A model generated the notes under the pieces. That model did not search any database, was not told where the DNA came from, and was given only the letters and a program-made list of their open reading frames with translations. A DNA stretch of 64,000 nt, taken from positions 1,674,001 to 1,738,000 of the forward strand of contig NW_026515416.1 of NCBI RefSeq assembly GCF_014898815.1, given 5' to 3'. The stretch is from Panonychus citri. Taxonomy: Eukaryota; Arthropoda; Arachnida; Trombidiformes; Tetranychidae. Position 1 is the stretch's first letter. Every line of letters begins with the position of its first letter. Both the position numbers and the translations under genes were made by a program. Positions 46,940 through 62,951 of this stretch are shown piece after piece.

Positions 46940-49125
46940 ATGGCAGCTGAAGGTTCGAGTAGTAGTAGTGCACCATATTATTACAGTGAATTGGTTCGTA
47001 AGGATTTAATGTCATCCATCAATAATACACAACAACCACAACAACAACCTTTACAATCGCCTCAACAACAAGCTCAACCATTACAACACCTTCAGCAACA
47101 ACTCTTACAACATCAACCCCAGAACCAACAATTGCAACAACAACAACAACAACAACAACCACAGTCACAGTCACAAACTCTACACCATCCACAACAATCA
47201 ATCTACCGTGAACCCTTATACATGTTGTATGATGATTCTCATCGAGCTCGGGTGGAAGAAAATATTTACGAAGAGGTTGATTTTATGACTCTTTCCTCTT
47301 TACGTGCTCAATATGCTGATACCTTGAGTCTTCAAAGCTGGAGGAAAAAGGGTAGTAAGAGAACTCTCTCTGGAACATCTTCTTCATCCTCATTTACCCG
47401 GTGGTTTTCCACTAGAAAGAAAAATTCTCCCACCTTGAGTAATGAAGAGGAAAGTGCTTACATGGATGTTAAATTGTCCAAAAAACAGAGACCACCAATT
47501 TGTTTGCCTGACATACCGCCCACTGGATTAAGCCAAGAACAAATTAAACGTCGTTATATTGTTGGTTCCATTGTAGATTCTGAAAATTCCTACATTAATT
47601 CACTTCATCGTCTAATCAATGAATTCAAGAAACCCATGGAAGAATCAACTCCACCCATTCTGAGTCAAAATAAGATCAATACAATTTTTTACCGAGTTGA
47701 ACAAATCCTTCAGTGTCATACAATTTTTGGCATTGCCCTGAGTCAATGTGTCCGTGAATGGGATGAGAAGGAGAAAATTGGTGATGTTTTTATTAATTCA
47801 TTTTCCAAATCAATGGTACTCGATATTTATTCCGAATTTATAAACAATTTCACCAATGCAATGGAAACCGCTAGAAAAGCATCCAAATCAAAATCAGCTT
47901 TTGCCCAATTCTTACAAGGAAAAGCGACCTATAGTCCTGATCGTTTAAGCTTTTTTGGTCTAATGGTTAAACCGGTTCAAAGATTTCCCCAATTTATCCT
48001 TCTTCTAGACGATCTACTTAAACATACACCCTCCGATCACCCTGATCGTATGTCCCTTCAATTAGCTCTAACCCAACTTGAATCCCTTGCTGATCGGCTA
48101 AATGAACGAAAACGTGACTCTGAAAGGCATTTCGCTGTTAAACAATTACTAAAGGATTATCTTTCCAATTCAACAACAACCTCATCTAATCGTTACCTTC
48201 TCCGAATGGATTCTGTTTACGTTCTCGACCTTGACTCCTCCACAGGTCTAGTGTTGAAAACAAAATGTCGAAAGCTTTACCTTCTCAATGATATGCTTGT
48301 GTGTGTTAGTGTCCCTTCAAATAGGTTAAAATTTCAAGCATCACTTCAAGATGTGGATGTTATTGATGATGTTAAACCAGCAACCGACAATCTCATGGCT
48401 AATTCAGTCTTAAGGACCAAAGGTTGGTAATTCTCATTAATTATTCTACCAGCGAAATCCCTTAAAACCCATTGATTCATCAGCTAATTAACACTTCAAC
48501 TTGAAATTGGAGTGAAAGTGAAGGAGCCCAAAGAAAAACAAAGATTTTTTTTTCTCTTCTCCTCATCAATTGATATTCACCGATAGGGGTCAGGCCAGAA
48601 AAAGAAGGGAAAATAAATCTATTGGATTTACCTTTCTCTCTATTCTACCCCAACCCAAAATGTTTATTCTCTTTCTATTTCTCTTTCTTTGAAAATCTTT
48701 TTCGCAATTTTCTTCTCTCAACAATTCATTTCAAGAGAAGAATATTATCTTAACCTGTTTCTCTATCTCTCTATCTCTATCTCTCTTTCTCTATTTTCTT
48801 CTTCTTCTTCTTCTTCTTCTCTCTCTCAACACCCTACTCATTTTTATTGTAGATTCTGTTTACTCAACATCAGAAAACTTTTCTCTTCAGAAGATTATTC
48901 TTGCGCATCTTTAATTCTATGTGATAACATTTAGAAGAAAAAAATGTTTCATGTTTCGATATTAGTAATATTTAATTCACTTTTATCACTTTTTATTATT
49001 CAATTAGTTGTAATTGTAACATTAACAAGATCAAAAGTAACGGAGAGAGAAGATGAGAAAGTTATCATCTTCATCAACGTGAACATCTATGACTAATCTT
49101 CATGCCTTTTCTCATGATTCCTTTG

Positions 49126-49159
<34 letters not shown>

Positions 49160-51304
49160 ACTTTATTTATATTCTTATAAATAATATAATACCCTTACTG
49201 ATGATCTGTCAAAATAAGATGGACTGAGTATCCTTGTTGACCGTTAAATTGACCTGATCCGATTTTTGATCTTACAGTCTCACGACTTTTTGATTAATCT
49301 TCAAATTGAAAACCTTCAACTTGGGTGACGAACCCTTCGGTTGTTATTACTCTTGATTATAAAGTATAAAACTGATGATAGAAAATCATCCAAATCCATC
49401 CTGATGCTTATCTAATATCATCTTTCATCATAATCTCAGTATCTTACTTATTTTCTTCCCTTCATTCAACTTAATCCATCTCCTTTGTCATGTTACCTGT
49501 TCCAACATTAATATATTAACCAATAACCTAAAGCTAATAACACTTTCTCATAGTTTACTGAGAAACCATTTTTTTCCCTACCTTATTGTTGTAATATTAT
49601 TACATTAAAATCATTGAGAATTAATCTTTACCGTCATTAATATTATCAACAGAATCCCAACATTAGCTCAGAAATTCATAACATAACAATCAACCCAACA
49701 CAACCACCACCCAAAGCTAATTTCCTCAGTGTATCATTAAGTAACAATCAACCATTGTTATTATCAAATTAGTATAATAATTAGTATATAATAATAATGA
49801 TAATCCACACAGATTTATTATTTGTTTCTTTGCCATCTTGATTAATAGCAGTTAATTAACGGTACAAATTTTTAATTGGTTAATTTAATTTCCATCAAAA
49901 TAGCAATTGAGCTTATACATAAAGAAAAAGTTGCAAGGTAAATTACACCTAAACGTCTTTAAAACAATTATGATGATAATCATTCACATAATTACTTTTG
50001 TCTTCTTTGCCTATCGGTATTACTATTACATGATGGGTGGAAAAATAATTAACAGTTATTTTCATCTTCACGTTAAGTCACAAATGATTACTTTTCCATC
50101 ATGATCGCCAATTCAGCCCACAGAACATGAAAAAAAAAACCGCAATAACGAAGCATTGAAAATACATGATATTTATGAGTTTCCTTCTCAAGTGATTCCT
50201 TTTACTTTTTTCTCATCATTTTTTTCTTCTTCTTCTCTTCTTCATCTTCAATGATTGTTTACTTTAAAAACAATCAATGATTATTATCATCATTTGAATG
50301 CCTTCCGTTTTCATTATTATTATTATTATAACTACATTTATGTTTGTATGTCTCAAGTTTATATCTGGTTTGTAATCATTTCACTTTGCTTATATATATA
50401 TGAGTAGCGATAGTTTATCATAATCATATGGTTACTAATCATTATCATCCAATTTTGTTTTCATTCAATATCATCTTCCCATCATCATCATTTTAAGTTA
50501 AAAAAAAAGGCAAAAATCATTTGCGTGCTATCAACCAGATAATAGTTTCTTTTAACCCGGTAAACGTTATGATGTTTATATTTATTATTTTCATTCAATT
50601 GTTATCTTAATATTGAAGTAAAATCTTAAAGAAAGAAAGAGATATTGAATGTTTTTCTCTTAAAGAATCAATTTCAGGGTAATTTCATCAATAAATATTG
50701 AATTTAATTCTGTATTTTTTTATTTTTCTCTATGCGAAAATACTTGATATCAATAGTAAAATGATATTAATTGTAATCTAGTGTTTACAACTATTTTGTT
50801 TTGCATGATAATTGGTTAACTATTTTTCAATTTGCATACAAAGAGTTTAGTTAAACAACCGGTTAACTATCTCGTTTACTTTAACTACGAATCAGGTTTT
50901 AAATTAATGATTAAAATACATTGTTAATCATTTTGTTATTATTATTGTTGTTGTTGGTCAGTACTTCATCCTTTTATCTTTCATTTGTCTTCCGTGTTTA
51001 GATTGCGTGGTGGTGGATATAAGAGTTTACTCTATGTTACAATAGTTAATTGTTGCTTTTGTATTTGATTTTTTTACTTTTATTTTCTCTCCATTCATTT
51101 GATCATTTCATTTCTAAATTGTTAGTTAATTAACTGCACCACCTTTTGTGATCCTTACTAAATTAATTACCTTGTTATCAAGTCAATCATTTAAAATTAT
51201 CATTTAGACACTATTGAGTGTATGTGTCACTATTATATCATTAGAAGTGTCATTAACTTGATTATCATTTAATGTAATCAAAATTTTTGTAACACTGGAC
51301 AACA

Positions 51305-51357
<53 letters not shown>

Positions 51358-54300
51358 TTAAACAGTTACATTTTAAATGTTTTAATGATGAATTCAATTA
51401 ATTATTATCATTAGCATCTTATTTTCTTGATTATCCCAATCAACTTTTACAAACTCCACCAAGTAAATTGTTATAATCATTATGATTACTATTTATTATT
51501 ATTAAGTTATCATGTTTGACATAAAAAAAATAATCAGTAAAACTAATGATTGTGATAATGATGATTATGTTAATGGTCTCATGTTGAGAATGATGAAGGT
51601 GAAGATGAAGATGAAGATGACCATTTCTATTTATAATAATTTGTGATAACAATTTTTCTCAAGTGATATTTTCATCAATGAATTGAATCTAATTAAGATG
51701 AATGTTTAGTATTAATTGTATTGATAACTGAAGATGTTAACTAATCAATACCAATTGTTTTTAATATTTGAAATTATTTATTGATTGAGATGAATCACCG
51801 ATTATATTAATTCAACTTGATCACATTGATACTTCGATCACGAATTCTCAATTGAAGTTCGATTAACCTTTGATACTTATTAACCTCATTGATCCAACTT
51901 CTTCTATCCACTCGGAATCTCAGGATTTTCTCTATATATATACTTTCCAATGTAGAATTGATAATTTCACTCCCACCATAATCTCAGGGAAGGAACATTG
52001 TAAATCATTTAGAGTTTATACTTTGTGAGGTAACTTTTTTTCTTGGAGTGGGAGGCGAGGGTGGTAAAAGAAAGAATCGCTCATAATGGTTAATCGATAG
52101 GACTTTTACTCTCCAATGATTCTTACCTCTCCCTCTCTCTCTCTCTCACACACACAAACTCACCCAGTAAATTTATATAAATGATTTTTCTGTCACCCTT
52201 TTCATTTTATCTGAATTTTTCAGTATCTTCTCATGTATTTAATCATGATGAAAATTGATTGAACATTAAAAAGTCTGATACAAAGATGTGAGAAATCATT
52301 ATTTTTGTCTTTTCTTTCAGCATAAACTATTGTCATTTCCGCTTCCTTTTTGCTAGAATCCTATTAGATAACAAGTAACCATAATGAACTTTACACAATT
52401 TTCTCAATGAAAAATAATATTTATTCACTTACGATTGTACAATATTAAATTGTTATTTATATATCAATAGAATGTTGAACAATTTTTACATTGTTAAATT
52501 GGGATAATAAACCAAATTACATTACCTAATTACTTTCCAGGACGAAAGTCATCATCATCTTTGCTCACTAATTTTCATTCAATGTCATTGACAATTGATT
52601 CGTTGACCTAATTGTTTTGCCCTTTTATCATCATTTATGATTGTTACCGTTATTATTAATAATAATAATAAAATAATAACATTATTTTTGATGATTAACT
52701 TGATTGTGTGTGCCTCTTACGTTAATTCACCATTAACAACAAAAACTTGATTATTATTATGATGATCACGCTTAATCAAATTCACCATCAAAGTCCGTTA
52801 CTTTGCTGCGTGTTTTTTGTTTACGAAAAAAACAATATTATGACAATTGAAATATGACGGAACTTTCAAGTCATGCTATCATCATCATCATCATCTCCCA
52901 ATTCAATCAAATATTGAACCATGATTTCCAATAATTCACCTAATTACTATCCTTGACCATGATGGTAAATATTTCTTTTCATCGGTTGATCAATTGAAAT
53001 TTTTTTTCTTGTCATTAGGATTAAACGTTGATTTAGCAATTGTTGCCATTAGTTTGTTTTTAATCAATCAACAATTTTATTCGAGATGTAATTTGTTAAT
53101 CTGATGGATTAATAAAATTACTACTTGTTGATTACTTTTGATGTTTCAATTGATTTCAATCCTTTACTTTATTAATCATTATCATTATCATTATCATTAA
53201 TTGATTAGTTTTAACGATCAAATTGAGACTCACTTGATATTTTATCCCGCTTTCTTTGTAATTGTTTTACTGATTAAACTTGTTTGATTATCATGACTCA
53301 TTGGTTGATTAACTGGATGATCTCACTTCATGATTTGGATACAAAACTTAGTATTCATGATTTTCATGATATTAATCTGAGTATTCAACTTGAATCTACC
53401 CTTACTTTCATTTCATTTTATAAATATAATTATTTTTTTTATCTACTATTATCACTCATTAATAAATTATCCAGCAATCAACATCAAAATGGAAACATGA
53501 TTAACTTAAACTTGATCATTTCTTATCCGGATTGTGGTTGATTCATTTTTTTTACTCTCTCATATGTACACTTAATTACAATTCAATCTGATCGAAAGTT
53601 TCATTAATGGTTTACGATGAGTTGATCAAGGAATGTTAATTGTTGCATAAATTGAGGATGAAATATTTTATTCTTGATGATACCATCATCATCATCATCA
53701 TCATCTCCATCTTCATCCTTATTCACAACAATACCTGAGGGATTACCCTCTACATCATGATCCACACCCTGAATCTTTCTGTCTGTTGATTGATTTTTTC
53801 ACTTTGTTCGTTAAGCGTTATCACCTAATTACGTTCATTTCAATTGCTCTAGTTAACTGAATTATTGCGTATTTATCAAATTAATCAATATTCTTATACT
53901 AATACCGATTCAGAAACAATGTTTCACTTGATTTCTTAACTTTTTAAGGTTTCGTCAGATGAATACGAGATGAAAAGATGATACGAACTTGACTTATATC
54001 GATATTAGATTACCATCGATATTGATTGTTATACTGTTCATTGATGCTATCCAACTATTCATTAATAATTGTTTAATTAAACAATCAACGTATCTAAAAT
54101 TATACAACATCAATGTTACCACTATTTACGTTACAATTTATCAATGTACAATATAATTGAATGTAATAGTCAACCAACTATTTCTTAACTTTTTGATTAA
54201 TAATCAGCTTCACTTTAATTTAACCATTTCTGTTGACAATTAACTTCATTTCCCTGATAATTGTCATACTTTTTTCTCATTTGATTGTTCTTGTTTTTTT

Positions 54301-57300
54301 TTCCTGTCACAGAAAACTCAATACAATTTGACTACATAATCTTATAATACTTGATCGTGCTAATGTAACCATCATTAACTAATTAACCAACTATAGTGAT
54401 TTTCCCATCATGATGTTTATCATTAACACAATCATTATCATTGAAACAGTGATGATTATCATTATGATATGATGATAATCATTACCAAGATAATCTCTCC
54501 TTAAGTCTTGATAATGTTTCTTTTGTTAACCTATTGATCATGAGCAATTTATCGTTAATATTTAACTATTTTCTCAGCACGAAACTGAATCACTTTTCAT
54601 TGTTGAATGAAAATTGAAAAAAAAATGAAAGTTTTACTCTTACCTAATCCATAGTTAATCTGTTTCATTAACTTTTCCCTCTCTACTTATTATTATTACT
54701 CTTCAATCATTTATATCTCATTACAATCAATGATTAACTAATCATTGATTCTTGAATTTTGATATTCAAACTTTTTTTTTCTTGCTAAAGCAAATTAAAT
54801 CTCATTAGAAATGAAGCCCAATTGATTTAGATTGAGTTGTTTTCTTCTTGATTTTGATTCAGATGAAATTTCAGTAATTATTATTACAATCAGACTAATT
54901 ACCGATTAGAAATTCATTTAAATAGTAACTATCATCTATAAATAATTAATATTATATTAAATAATAGTTTTAATTATCATCAGAAAATAACTTAATCAAG
55001 ATTTATCATTATTCAGTTTTCTTATTCTGATTGTCTCTAATATGGTTCATCAATATCAGACTGAATCAATTGATTGTAAACTTTTCTGCTTTCCAATCAG
55101 CTTATTTAACTAAATTGTAAACAGGTTTTAACAACAATAATCAACCGTAATTTGATTAGTTAAAATCATCTAATTCAATGACAATACAATTAGGTTATAT
55201 TGAATATTTATCAATTCTTGTAAATGGCCAATATCTTGAGACTAACAGTTTACTAGGTTAACCATTTTATTAGTGATTTTTTCTTGGACTATTTTGATTA
55301 ACCGATTATGATTAAATTATCATTTTTCACCGTTTACGCGATTTACTTTGATTAAGAAAACAATTCTCACTTTAAACTGTTAACTAACCTAATTACCTTG
55401 ATTTGATTTTGATTATTTATGTTATTACTTTTCAATTGATTCCACGTACCAATCAAATTGTCTTAATCATTTTTTTTCTTCATTTCTATTAATACTAATC
55501 AAATGTTTCATTTAGGAATCATATAGTTTCATTTCTGACCTTAATTAATATCTATTTTTTTCTGTTAATTTCGTACATTTAATTTTCATTTGATAGTTGA
55601 TTGTTTATTTACTTGATTCAATTTCTTTAATGAATTATTTAGTTGATTTATGATCTTGTCAACCCTTTGACAATCAGATCTTAGTTACTTGTGTGTCATT
55701 GGGAATCTTGGTTTACATTGAAATCGTTGATCAAATTTAATTTCATTTACTGATTGTCTACTTTTCTCGTTTAATTTATTTAGTTCATCAAATTAATCAA
55801 CATCATGATCAATTCATGATGAGATATTATCAAAATGACTTTTAGTCTGATAGTTTCTATTATTTCTTAGCATGTTAATCTGATAGATTTAAATTTCATG
55901 ATTGATTCACATGGGAAACTAAATTGTGAATAATTAGATTTATACAAAAACTGTAATAATAACAATACAAATCATAGACCAAAAATTTGTTTACATTTCA
56001 ATTGTTGTATTTATATTATTAAAGTACATGACATTTAATTTCTATTCAAATTAAATAGTAACAATTTACGGGTTTTTAAACATTTTAATTACAAATGTCA
56101 CCAAATTAAAACCAATGTTTGGCAAGTTTCTTGTTCTCTCTTTTATAATTGTAACAATTATAATGTCAACATTAATTGTTTACGTTTTTACGCTTGTTGT
56201 GAGCATTAATTGTTGATAATAATGATAATAATAGTTTATGTATCATATATAATTTAGATTGATTATCTGACCAACTGAGGATAAAATTTTGACAATCTAA
56301 ACCATTATATTAATCTTAATCTATTCTCATCATAATCTCATTCCATGGTTAAAATGTTTCATCATTGCTATTATTATTATCACAATTGTAATCATGATGA
56401 TCAGTTGATTATGTGTAATTGTTGTTGATGCCCTTTTCTTGACTCCAATTGTTTAACAAAAGGAAACTCAATGTAACGGAAAATTTTTCAATTTGAATTA
56501 CATTCTAACGGTAACTAAATTGTTATCCTTTGAAAGGGTATCACTTTTTTTTATTACATCAAAACAACCTGAACAGATAATGACCATAGATTCCCAGATA
56601 AAAGCTTCTGAATTGATTATAATTATCACGATGATGATTATTATCATGATTATAATGAAATTTAGTGAAAAAATTTCTTCAAAAATGAAATAATCAATTA
56701 CTAACCTATTATGTTAACTGTAATCAATGTCATTCACTTAAACATTGTTTCCCGATCTTATTTTGTAAACGTCTCTTGGAACCTTCAAAATACACTTGAA
56801 GTTAATTTGATGATAATTATGATGATTATCTAGATGATTTTAACTTCTGGACTTTTCTCTTGGCACCAAGTAATTTGGTCAATTTCATATATACAGGGAA
56901 GTAAGTTCCAGTTTATATGAGGTCAGTTTTATGTATATAATTACTGTTAACAGTCAATGAGAAGGTTATGAAAAAAAAATATGATATTTCATTTATTTAT
57001 TACTTTCGAAGATGAAAAATGTTCTTGATAAAAAGTGATACACTTGAAAAGCGTATCCAATCATGATGATTATCATCAATTTTAACATCGGAAACTTGAC
57101 CTGATTGATTTTTTGCTCCAATCAACAGGATTGATCAATACAAGTTCTTGTTTTGTATGTTATTTTGTTGATTATCATTTAATTGTTAACTTATCATTTA
57201 TTAAATTGCTTCAAACTAAACATGTTCAAAGGCTTAGGATTGATTTTCCTTTTCCTGTATAAATAATATAACCTAACTAACTTTAAATCCTATCAACTAC

Positions 57301-60215
57301 TTCATGATTTTTGGTCAAGTTGCAAAGGTTATAAATCTTGACCATGATTGTTGTTGATGATACTTGACTTTGATCAATTGATTAAAGCTACGATTTAACC
57401 GTATTATATTCAGTTCCTTGTCCACTTGAACTTCTAATATTGCATAGAAATGTTTATATACCAACAATTTAATTATAATTAGCGGTTCTTTTGCTACTTT
57501 AATTGTTTCTTTTTCTGTTATTTTAAATCATTAACTCTATTTATGACACTCGAGAGATCAATTAACTTTCAGGTTTTTTTTTGCATCTACTTGATTCTTG
57601 GTGAATTGGCTGAGGATTTTTTTCATCATCTTCATATTCATTTCTCCTCTTTCTGTTTTTATTACATCTTCTTCCACCATCTTCACTTGCCTCTTTTCTC
57701 ACTCCCGAATCTAATTCAATATTGTTCAGGATAGAAAAATATTGATTGGGATTCTTATTTGTGGTGCATCTTAATACAATTTATGTAGCAAAATATGATG
57801 GAATCAGGATGAAATTTGGTTTATTATCTCATTATTTTCCTTGATTGAATAACTTTTCCTTGCATATTGAATCCATATCCTTATAAAGACTCGAAACTTA
57901 TAAGCCTTATAGTTTTTATCGATAACTAATTTCATCTTTTTTTTCTCTCTTTGATTATTATGATAGATTCAACGCCAACATCAACATCTCCGCAACATTG
58001 TACAATTGAACGGATGTATTGTGATCTAAACAATTTAATGCATGATTTAGAAATGATGAGTCGGATTAAAAATCTCATCTCATCTTTACGATTTGAATAC
58101 AATGGATTATCACATGAATTGGTTGAACAATTATCGCGACAGATTCACAATGAGATACGTCGTAAAGATAATCAGATAACACTGATTGATCGTAGTTGTT
58201 TCCAATTACGAATTAGATCAAAGAACTTTAAAGATACCATTTGCATTCAAATGTCCGATCCAGAGGCAAAGAAAGACTGGCTGACCGATGTACGTTTAGC
58301 AAAATTATCCTTAGATCGTGCCAATAATCCAGCCTGGGATATCGTCAGTGAAAATCTATCCTCCTCCAGTGGCAATATCAATGCAATAACTCAACAACGA
58401 GTTCCTCTGTTTGTTAAGTCACTTCCCATTTTCGCAACCACTGAAGGTAGTCAATTAACCTGTGCCCTGTATTATAAACTGTACCAAGGTTTACCTGGAT
58501 ATGATGATACTGGATCAGGTGTATTGTGGATATGTAATGTTAATGAAAATGGTTCACAACTTGGAGCATTGGCAACCAATGATTCTGAAATGGCTCTTAT
58601 CCATTCATATGAACTTTGTGATTCTCATGTTACCTGTCTTGAACTGGTGGCTTCTGATTTAATTTGGATTGGGTTGAAAGAGGGAAGAGTCATTATTGTT
58701 GACGCAAATTCACCTGGAGAATGGCGTCAAATTGCAGCTCTAGAGATTCCTGGTGAAGTTTCTTGTATCAAACAATTTAACCAGTATGTTTATGTTGGCC
58801 TTACCTCGGGAGTGCTAACTGTCTATGAAATTGATAGACTTGAAGATCCAATTATTTTATCTCTTAGTTCATCTCCGGTTACCTGTTTACTACCTATTGG
58901 TAAAGATATTTACGCTTGCTCATCAACCAAAATATGGGTTATCAATGGTGCTAATATTGAGAAAAGTTACTCTCTAGTTCCTGAAAATGTTGGTTCCACT
59001 GTCTCACTTGACGATCTAGTTATTAAAGAGGAACCTAAACCTAATCTACTAGCTCACTGTGGTATCGGTTTATGGGTTAGCCTTCTTAATTCATCTATAA
59101 TTAAATTGTATCATACGGAAACTTTTAAACACCTTCAAGATCTTAATGTAGCTCCTAATGTAAAAAGAGTTCTAAATGAACCTTTAACCAATGATATTCC
59201 AATCCATGTAACCGCCATGTTAGCCACTCGAGGGTTACTTTGGATCGGTACCTCAGTGGGTATTATTGTAACCTTAACATTACCTCGACTTCAAGGAGTT
59301 CCTTTAGTTTCTGGATGTTTAAATGTCGCACTTCATCGTCACATTGGTCCGGTTACCATTCTACTTAGTCTAACACCCGGAGTAACCCTTTCACCGGTAA
59401 CCAATCCCTCAGGTAACCCAAGGGGAGGTGACAAATCTCAAGGCCATGGAACAGATCACCATTCCAAGCAAGAAGATGTGGAATCAATTTACGGGCTTTA
59501 TGCAGATTTGATGAAAGTTGGCGATTACGATGAAGTTAAAAAACCCTCTGGACAAACAAATCTTAATGCAACTCGTATGACTTGGGATCTCTCTAATATG
59601 ACAATTTCAGATGACTCAACCTCCGAGTCTGCCTCAAGCAGTGCCATTTACCAGGACAATCATCAACGATCTCATGGATCAGCCAATACAATACCATTAA
59701 CAGCTCAACAAGGTTCAGGCCATACATCACCCAAAGATGTAAATAATATTAATAATTTAATGTTACAAGCAGTAGTTAACCAACAACAACAATCACAAAC
59801 CCAACAACCTCAGCTATTACAACAAAATCAACCTTTACAACAATTACAACCTTCACAACTTCAACCTAGCCAACAATTAACAGCATTACAACAATTACAA
59901 CCCCAATCCCAACAATCTGATCCTCAACAACTACCTCGAATGGCTGCTAATTCATTATATGATTCCAAAAGGTCTAAACCATCAACTCACGGTTCTGAAC
60001 CTAACATGGCTTCTACCTCGTCAACAATCAATCATCGTTCCAACAATGCCTCAATTTACGGAACCAATGGATCCGTAAATTCAGTGCAAAGTAATTCAGT
60101 CAATTTAAAAACCGCTCTTCTCATGACCGGTGGAAATGGTTATAAAAGAGGATTAATAGACAATCCATACTCAAGCCAACATGCTCATTGCATAATCTGG
60201 GAATATAAACTGTGA
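46940..60215 (+). CDS. ARHGEF10: Rho guanine nucleotide exchange factor 10
   Basis: Two coding exons, 46940-48422 and 57967-60215, are joined G|AT in frame across a 9.5 kb intron and give about 1243 residues (human is 1369). It activates Rho by its DH domain. Residues 25-90 are Gln-rich. The DH domain is at about 200-390, beginning KRRYIVGSIVDSENSYINSL and holding MVKPVQRFPQFILLLDDLL. A divergent PH-like region follows to about 494 (YLLRMDSVYVLDLD, KCRKLYLLNDMLVCV). The second exon opens with a helical part (YCDLNNLMHDLEMMSRI), then a beta-propeller-like region with family hallmarks YHTETFKHLQDLNV, GTSVGIIVTLTLPRLQG and SIYGLYADL. A Gln-rich insert follows, and the end is LLMTGGNGYKRG...CIIWEYKL. 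The donor AAAG|GTTGGT is weak, and additional small exons in the intron cannot be excluded. Confidence 0.92.
48423..57966 (+). other. 9.5 kb intron of ARHGEF10
   Basis: Bounded by a GTTGGT donor and an ATGATAG acceptor. No exon with family similarity was seen. Short frames inside it (for example near 49907, 51440, 53284, 56493 and 57543) are Ile/His/Asn strings from AT-rich or ATC-repeat DNA. CT runs lie at about 49133-49154, 51311-51353 and 52131-52147, and ATC runs at about 52879-52894 and 53684-53705. Confidence 0.7.
51311..51353. repeat. (TC)n microsatellite
   Basis: The longest pure dinucleotide run in the window, about 43 bp, within the ARHGEF10 intron. Confidence 0.95.
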
Positions 60216-62951
60216 AATTTAAAACGTTTCGATCTTTTTTTTTATCACCTAAAATCATCAATCGGCGTGAACAATACAACAAACATTAATATCTCACTTA
60301 TTATCATCTCTTCTGGTTCGTTTCATCTTACAAATGGCATTTTCTTATGAAATTCAGACAACATTCAAAGGAAAACAATACAACAACAAAAGATGCACAA
60401 ATGATTCTTGGATTATCTTAAACACCCTCACCAATACACCAGCACCCACTTGGATTTACATGAAACGATAATATTGAGCCAATATTTTCTTATGTTGTTG
60501 TAAAGTGTTGATTAACTTGAACCACTTTAAGAGAGATGAAAAAAATGAAGACAATCCTTCAACGACTCCACCTTAATTATTAATTATAATTTTATTATTA
60601 TTGACCACTTTCAGGTCTCTCTCTCTCTCTCTATCTCTTTTCAAGTCACTAATGTCAGATTACATAATGAAATCGTCAAATCCACAACAATCAAGCTTCT
60701 CAATCAACAAACTGTTAACAACAAAGAAAACAAAAACAACTATTATGATGACGACGATGAAAACGATAACTTATTCTTTCCAACAATTATCTTTTTTGGC
60801 CTACCTTTTCAAGACTTAAAGCTCATTCTTCTTGTCTCATCTTTTTTTCGCTGCATTTATCATCCACATCATCATTAATATCATCATCTTCTTCCTAAAA
60901 TCTTCTACTCTTTCACATAACTGTTCCTTATTCTCATCAATGTCATAGAGAAAAACATTAAATATTCAACAAAAGACAATACTGATTACATTCTTACACT
61001 CGCCAATCTACATCCTTATCACCATCACATCACCACCATCATCATCACAATCATCATCATTGCAATCATCATATCGTCAGCATCATCATTTGCCATTTTC
61101 AATCATCTCATGCCAATCATCTCACCTTCATCATTTATATATGAATATAAATTTATATCTTCATAATGTGTGGATAAACAACCCATGAAAACATTGGAGA
61201 TAATTAAAAAAACTATGCATTTGTTATGTGCAAGAGAAACAAAAACGAACATGAAACAATTGATATTAAGAGAAGGAGTCAAAACAAAAGGATTATCCCC
61301 AATTTCACTAATCCCAAGCTCTCCCTTTCCGGAATATATTTATTGATGTAATTAAGGAGATTGAAGAAATCACAATTAAAAAGGAGATATTGTATTCCTT
61401 TTGAAAATATTTAAATCCACAACAAATAGGATGATGGTAATGATGTTTATCATGTGAAAATATTTTGTTTTTTTTATTACGTTATTGATGCGTTTGAATC
61501 TGATGGGTTATATTGTAATCTGTTGAATGAGACAAACACATAACTTATCCGACAATCAACAAATTGCAACATTTGATGTGACCACTGGACACACTCTTCA
61601 TTGAGATGGAAACTCTTATGTTACTCTGAACCAAATAACCGAGTCCACTCAGTTGATGACCATCATCATCATCATCATCATGGGGAACCATTGGTTAGAT
61701 GGATGAACCCAAAGATCAAAGGCCAAGTTAATTGATAGAAATGTAAACCAAATCAACAAACAACAATAACCATTGAAAGTGAAAGGATAAACGTTTTTCT
61801 TTGTCTTGGTCCAGAAGGAGTAATAATAGTTAATTGTTGAAAGATTGTCATCATCATTTTCTGCTCCGATTTGCATTTTCATCCTCGCGAAATATAAATA
61901 CTAACTTTTCTCATCTTTAATACTGAATCATCTTTTTACTCACATCATCAGCGAATTCACAATTTATCACTACAATAACTTTCTATCTCTCTCTCTCTCT
62001 CCACCATGTTCCAGTGATTCTTTTCTTTCCCACCACAATCGAAGCTCATCCAACACAATGTCACACAGAATTGGAAGAAGATAATTACAATTACTAATAG
62101 AAGACAATGAATGATTATTTTTCAATTTTTTTCGCATTATTTTCAACGCTCATTCAACTATAAACAAAGAAAACCACCAACTTTATGGAAAAGGAAACAA
62201 AAGACATTTAAACAATCAAAGAATCGACACAAAAACACCCAAACAATTTAAATATCGATTTCGATGAAAAAAGAAACATGTAAATCTTTTTCCTTTTCCT
62301 GTTTTGATCCACAATGTAAAACATTTAGAAAACAACAAAGACAGAGAGTGATTAACCCTTTTCTCGTTCTCTTTCTCTAATTATGATTAAACAATAAACA
62401 ATTTGTAATAAGAATTAATTCTCAATCTTGTCAAGTATTAATCCAATTATTTAATTTCAACGATTAACCGAATTAGAAACCAAGTCGTAAAAATTGTGAC
62501 AGTTTATCTCAACTTATTCTTTCATTTTCTTTCTTTTATTACTTTTATCGCGTTTTCATAGTTAATTGTAATTAAATTTACGTATGAAATCTAAATGATT
62601 AAGATAAATTATGTAGATTGGATTGATCTTTTATCCTTCACAAGGAGGATAATTAACTTCATCTCATGGTCAATTGTCGTGAATCAAACTCTCTGATCTC
62701 GAACAGTAAATAACAAACATTTAATCGTATCAACAATTAGAAATCACAATGATAAGGAATCGGAAAAATCTTTAAATCAATTGATTTGTTTACTGTTCAA
62801 CTTTTCTTTGTATTTGAGTTGCACAATTGTTACATAATTTGTGTTTAATTAACTAATTGTTAGTTAGATGATAATCTCAACATTTGATTGGGAAACACTT
62901 TGGACGTTGGTCTTTTCGTCCACAAGTCCAATTGTGGTGGGGAAATCAAGC
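60216..62951. other. Non-coding region downstream of ARHGEF10
   Basis: About 2.7 kb with the probable ARHGEF10 3' UTR. It contains CT runs at about 60616-60632 and 61987-62001 and ATC repeats around 61020-61090 and 61661-61681. No supported exon. Confidence 0.55.

Noticed and set aside
47019..47201. Val-rich minus-strand ORF
   Set aside because: It is the antisense of the CAA (Gln) repeats in ARHGEF10.
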